Assembly (NCBI GenBank): GCA_963674805.2
Contig: CAXXNY010000005.1
Span: 124,001-188,000 of the forward strand
DNA: 64,000 nt
Reading direction: 5' to 3'
DNA from: CALMFG01 sp963674805
Lineage (GTDB): Bacteria > Bacillota > Clostridia > Christensenellales > CALMFG01
Part shown: one piece after another, positions 60,831-64,000 of the stretch
Layout: each line of letters starts with the position of its first letter
How positions within the stretch are numbered: position 1 is the first letter of the stretch
The notes under the pieces: generated by a model
Seen by the model: the letters and a program-made list of their open reading frames with translations, nothing else
What the model was told of the DNA's origin: nothing
Database searches by the model: none
Program-made: the position numbers and the translations under genes

Positions 60831-62501
60831 ATGGCAGTAAAATCAGATATCGAGATTGCAAACGCAAAACAACCGGAAGACATTATCAAAATCGGGGAAA
60901 AACTCGGTATCGCAGAAGAATATATCGAAAAATACGGCAACCACAAAGCAAAGATTAAATTGTCGGCAGTCAAGAATAACGGCGGTCAGGCCAAGCTGAT
61001 CCTGATTACGGCAATCAACCCGACACCGGCAGGCGAGGGCAAGACGACGACAACAATCGGTCTTGCGGACGGTTTGTCTGCGCTTGGGAAGCAATCCATT
61101 TGTGTGATCCGTGAACCGTCGCTAGGCCCGGTTTTTGGGATGAAGGGCGGTGCCGCAGGGGGCGGCTATGCGCAGGTGATTCCGATGGAGGACATCAACC
61201 TGCATTTTACAGGAGATATGCACGCGATCAGTGCCGCGAACAATCTGCTTGCGGCGATGATTGATAACCATATACACCACGGCAATGAACTGAAAATCGA
61301 CACCCGCAGGGTGGTCTGGCGCAGGGCGATGGACATGAACGACCGGCAGCTGCGCAATGTTGTGGTCGGGCTGGGTGGAAAGAGCAACGGCGTCCCGCTG
61401 GAATCCGGATTTGACATTACGGCGGCTTCAGAGGTTATGGCGGTGTTGTGCCTGGCAAAGGATGTGCCGGATTTGAAACGCCGGCTAGGCAATATCGTCA
61501 TCGGTTTTACGGCAGAGGACGAACCGGTCACGGCAAAGCAGATTAACGCAGACCGTGCAATGGCTGTGCTGCTAAAAGATGCGATTAAACCTAACCTTGT
61601 CCAAACGCTGGAAGGTACGCCGGCAATTGTACACGGCGGGCCTTTTGCGAATATTGCACATGGATGCAACTCGGTAATTGCGACAAAAATCGGGATGGAC
61701 TACGCCGATTATGTCGTCACAGAAGCCGGATTCGGGGCTGATCTCGGTGCAGAAAAGTTTTTGGACATCAAATGCCGCAAGGCTGAAATTGCGCCGGATG
61801 CGGTCGTTATTGTGGCGACAATCAGGGCGCTTAAGTTTAACGGCGGCGTGAAGAAAGACCAGCTGAAAAAAGAAGATGTGGATGCGGTGAAAAGAGGACT
61901 GCCGAATCTGCTGAAGCACGTGGAAAATTTAACCCAGGTCTTTGGGATGAATACAATTGTTGCGATCAACCGTTTTATGACGGACACAAAAGCGGAAATG
62001 GAAGCAGTTCGCGAAGCATGCAAAGCATACGGAGTGGATGTGATTGAGAGTGAAGTATGGGAGAAGGGTGCTTCCGGCGGGAAAGCGCTGGCGGAGGCTG
62101 TGATTAAGGCGTGTGAGAACCCTACAAAGCTCAAGCACCCCTATGCGCTGACCGATTCGATTGCGCAGAAGATTGAGAAGGTTGCAATGAAAATTTACGG
62201 TGCGCGCGAAGTGATTTTTTCGAGCGCAGCCAAAAAAGCGATGGGGATTTTTGAAAAGCATGGGTTCGGCGAACTGCCGGTCTGCATCGCAAAAACCCAG
62301 TATTCGTTATCCGACAATGCGAACCTGCTCGGATGTCCGAAAGATTTTGAAATCACCATTCGTGATATTACGCTGTCAGCAGGCGCGGGCTTTGTGGTCG
62401 CGCTGTCCGGGACGATTATGAAGATGCCCGGTCTTCCCGTTGTACCCGGCGCGGAACAGATGGATATTGATGCGGACGGACGTATCAGCGGGCTTTTCTA
62501 A
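60831..62501 (+). CDS. fhs: Formate--tetrahydrofolate ligase
   Basis: This 556-residue enzyme makes 10-formyl-THF from formate, THF and ATP. The P-loop INPTPAGEGKTTTTIGLADG lies near residue 62. Family stretches EPSLGPVFGMKGGAAGGGYA, DMNDRQLRNVVVGLGG and EAGFGADLGAEKFLDIKCR are unbroken, and GTIMKMPGLP closes the protein. AAAGGAG before ATG 60831 supports this start over 60810. It is a key step of one-carbon and acetogenic metabolism; other Wood-Ljungdahl genes are not in the window. Confidence 0.98.
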   Translation: MAVKSDIEIANAKQPEDIIKIGEKLGIAEEYIEKYGNHKAKIKLSAVKNNGGQAKLILITAINPTPAGEGKTTTTIGLADGLSALGKQSICVIREPSLGPVFGMKGGAAGGGYAQVIPMEDINLHFTGDMHAISAANNLLAAMIDNHIHHGNELKIDTRRVVWRRAMDMNDRQLRNVVVGLGGKSNGVPLESGFDITAASEVMAVLCLAKDVPDLKRRLGNIVIGFTAEDEPVTAKQINADRAMAVLLKDAIKPNLVQTLEGTPAIVHGGPFANIAHGCNSVIATKIGMDYADYVVTEAGFGADLGAEKFLDIKCRKAEIAPDAVVIVATIRALKFNGGVKKDQLKKEDVDAVKRGLPNLLKHVENLTQVFGMNTIVAINRFMTDTKAEMEAVREACKAYGVDVIESEVWEKGASGGKALAEAVIKACENPTKLKHPYALTDSIAQKIEKVAMKIYGAREVIFSSAAKKAMGIFEKHGFGELPVCIAKTQYSLSDNANLLGCPKDFEITIRDITLSAGAGFVVALSGTIMKMPGLPVVPGAEQMDIDADGRISGLF

Positions 62502-62525
62502 ACGATAAAAGAAATAATTATAAAA

Positions 62526-62564
62526 AAACCTGCAAGAGGATCACCGATGCGGGTTTCTTTTTTT
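62526..62564 (+). terminator. Bidirectional terminator after fhs
   Basis: AAACCTGCA pairs with TGCGGGTTT (one wobble) over a 13-base loop, with T-runs on both strands. It overlaps the last codons of the convergent nucleotidyltransferase gene. Confidence 0.8.
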
Positions 62565-63152
62565 ATGTTGTTGTCTTAACTTTTCCAGATCTTCGACCGT
62601 GTCGATATCCATGAGCTCATATTCATCAGATACGACGACTTGTTTGAGCATTTCACGGTGACGTTGATATACCGTGCGTCCGAATTCATGGTTCTCCAAT
62701 GCAGCTAATTCTTCAAACAGAGATGCAGGAAAGATAAACGGATTGCCAACTCTTCCTTTAATACCGAGGGAAAAGATGAACTCCGGATCATCCCGCCATG
62801 CATTAATGAGCGCTGTAACGGAGGTTTGCGTCAGCATCGGCTGGTCGCAGACCACGAACATATATCCATCAAAGGAATCGCCCAATGCGGCAAGTCCGAT
62901 CTTAACCGTCCGGCCAATACCGAGTTCCGGCTGGCTGTTGATGAGCACCTGAATATTATACTTACCGCTGTACAAGGCGACGATGTCCGAGCCTGTCACC
63001 AGTACGCTGCGGTCAATGATATCAAAAGGAAGTACGTTAAGCACGTGTTCGCCGACTGTTGCATCGGCAAATGGCTCTAGTAATTTGTTTTTTCCGCCGA
63101 AGCGAGTGGAACTGCCTGCGCCCATAATGACGCATCCTAGGGAAGGTTCCAT
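62541..63152 (-). CDS. MocA-like nucleotidyltransferase
   Basis: This 203-residue GT-A-fold NTP transferase has CVIMGAGSSTRFGGKNKLLE at the start, a metal-binding acid in VVCDQPMLTQTSVTALI, and GRVGNPFIFP for substrate. It ends in ELMDIDTVEDLEKL. MocA/YgfJ-like proteins add CMP or GMP to molybdopterin cofactors or serve molybdo-enzyme maturation. No molybdenum genes are adjacent, so the substrate is open. Its 3' end is covered by the fhs terminator. Confidence 0.85.
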   Translation of the reverse strand: MEPSLGCVIMGAGSSTRFGGKNKLLEPFADATVGEHVLNVLPFDIIDRSVLVTGSDIVALYSGKYNIQVLINSQPELGIGRTVKIGLAALGDSFDGYMFVVCDQPMLTQTSVTALINAWRDDPEFIFSLGIKGRVGNPFIFPASLFEELAALENHEFGRTVYQRHREMLKQVVVSDEYELMDIDTVEDLEKLRQQHKKRNPHR

Positions 63153-63182
63153 AACATCCTCCGGTTAAATCAATAGGCGGTG

Positions 63183-63998
63183 TTATCCGCCGAAAAGTGA
63201 CGTAATCAATGACGGATTAATCGCATAGATCACGATGACCGAAACCACAACAACAAACAGAATTACAAGCAGCCCGATCACGATGTCGATGGATTTAAGC
63301 CCGGATGCCGTGCCTTTACTGCGTTTGATTGATGCCGGCGCAGGTTCGGCAGATGCTTCCGGCTGTTCATCTTGCGGGGTTTCTTCATTGATGGTATCAG
63401 AAGGCATTTCAAAGGTATCCGCTTCCGGCTCGGCCGGAGTACGCTTTGGCTGTAATTTTTCCGGTTTGCTTTTTTCCGCAACCTCAGAGACGAAGCTCTT
63501 GATTTCCTCATCAGTATAGTGCGTATGTGCCGGCTCTGGTTCACCGGATGCATTCACTGCGGTCTGGTAGGCCACGATGCGCTCAAAAAGGTCGTTAGTA
63601 TTGTCCTCGAAGAGCCAGTTGTTGGTTGCATCGCGCACCACGCTGAGCCACTTGCTCATATAATCCAAAAGCTTATCGCCGGTTTCATTTAAAAAAGCGT
63701 TGATCCGATCAGGCAGTTCTACGGTGAAGCCGGATAAATCATATGTTTTTAATATTTTTAAGTTTGTCATGGTATCCTGTGCATCAGACGCCGCATGCTT
63801 AATAGAGCGCCGTCCGCTGTTCATCGGATAATGTTTCTGAATGCTTTCGATAGTGCTGGTCATCAGCGTAAAGAGTATTTCGCTGATATATGTGCGGATG
63901 TTTTCGTTTTTCATACCGCTCTGCTTATAGAAATTATCCAATGCCGTTGCCAGCAGCAGCGTATCGTTGATCTGCAAATCCACCCGCTCTTTGGATGC
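63183..63998 (-). CDS. C-terminally anchored hypothetical protein (5' end at window edge)
   Basis: The frame stays open to the window edge (ASKERVDLQIND at the start), so the true start is probably just outside; GTG 63983 is an alternative. The first 150 residues are helical and polar. Residues about 160-235 form a Pro/Glu/Ser-rich low-complexity linker. Residues about 240-262 form one membrane helix (IVIGLLVILFVVVVSVIVIY) near the C-terminus, so the bulk is cytoplasmic. Family not recognised. It lies 30 bases upstream of the nucleotidyltransferase, probably one operon. Confidence 0.65.
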   Translation of the reverse strand, partial: ASKERVDLQINDTLLLATALDNFYKQSGMKNENIRTYISEILFTLMTSTIESIQKHYPMNSGRRSIKHAASDAQDTMTNLKILKTYDLSGFTVELPDRINAFLNETGDKLLDYMSKWLSVVRDATNNWLFEDNTNDLFERIVAYQTAVNASGEPEPAHTHYTDEEIKSFVSEVAEKSKPEKLQPKRTPAEPEADTFEMPSDTINEETPQDEQPEASAEPAPASIKRSKGTASGLKSIDIVIGLLVILFVVVVSVIVIYAINPSLITSLFGG

Positions 63999-64000
63999 AA

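Noticed and set aside
1..64000. CRISPR arrays, rRNA genes, prophage or integrase
   Set aside because: No regularly spaced repeats, rRNA sequences, phage structural genes or tyrosine/serine recombinase were seen.

Overview
The window looks like a chromosomal segment of an anaerobic, low-to-mid-GC Bacillota (Firmicutes), probably a Clostridia-like lineage. The reasons are an HrcA/CIRCE-controlled hrcA-grpE-dnaK-dnaJ operon, a one-subunit pyruvate:ferredoxin oxidoreductase, formate-tetrahydrofolate ligase, an archaeal-type prolyl-tRNA synthetase, an MBL hydrolase/rlmH pair and rpsF-ssb-rpsR. Many promoters match sigma-A consensus hexamers with a 17-base spacer. TGA reads as a stop. I cannot name a genus.

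The window falls into two parts that meet at a tRNA-Ser(UGA) gene near 28.3-28.4 kb. Left part (1-28.3 kb): visibly AT-rich and accessory. It holds a membrane protein with HEAT-like repeats, a 1068-residue secreted protein of unknown function, and two single-ORF IS3-family elements in direct orientation (about 6.6-8.0 and 26.9-28.3 kb). Between the elements lie a wrecked conjugative or plasmid-type module (parB and ardA pseudogenes plus two tiny intact genes), a 2895-residue cyclic beta-1,2-glucan synthase, a hemolysin-III-type membrane protein and an orphan Phd-type antitoxin. They are followed by a cluster of very small membrane or charged proteins (one decayed), a baeRF-type release-factor-like protein, a REC-PAS-GGDEF-HD-GYP cyclic-di-GMP protein and a nitronate-monooxygenase-like flavoprotein.

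Right part (28.4-64 kb): more GC-rich, tightly packed core genome. On the minus strand the heat-shock operon hrcA-grpE-dnaK-dnaJ continues through prmA, rsmE and mtaB with ATGA-type overlaps, so protein folding is coupled to ribosome and tRNA modification. Next come a DUF362 protein overlapping an XRE membrane regulator, a second XRE regulator with four tandem copies of one membrane unit, proS and rarA. A plus-strand serC-serA pair makes serine and has a palindromic operator at its promoter. murC and an MFS transporter follow on the minus strand. The plus strand then carries walJ-rlmH-HAD, rpsF-ssb-rpsR, an FAH-family hydrolase, nifJ (PFOR), trxB, glmM-glmS and fhs. The window ends with a MocA-like nucleotidyltransferase and a C-terminally anchored protein cut by the edge.

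Functionally, the core part supplies stress folding and translation quality, cell-wall precursors (glmM, glmS, murC), pyruvate and one-carbon metabolism, and thiol redox. The left part carries cell-surface and signalling cargo with clear traces of mobile-element decay. No CRISPR array, rRNA, integrase or complete phage is visible. The best candidates for undescribed biology are the small-protein/baeRF/c-di-GMP cluster at 20.5-25.4 kb, the conserved structured tail shared by the two insertion sequences, the HEAT-repeat/secreted-protein pair at 0.5-6.5 kb, and the four-fold membrane repeat in the XRE regulator at 38 kb.
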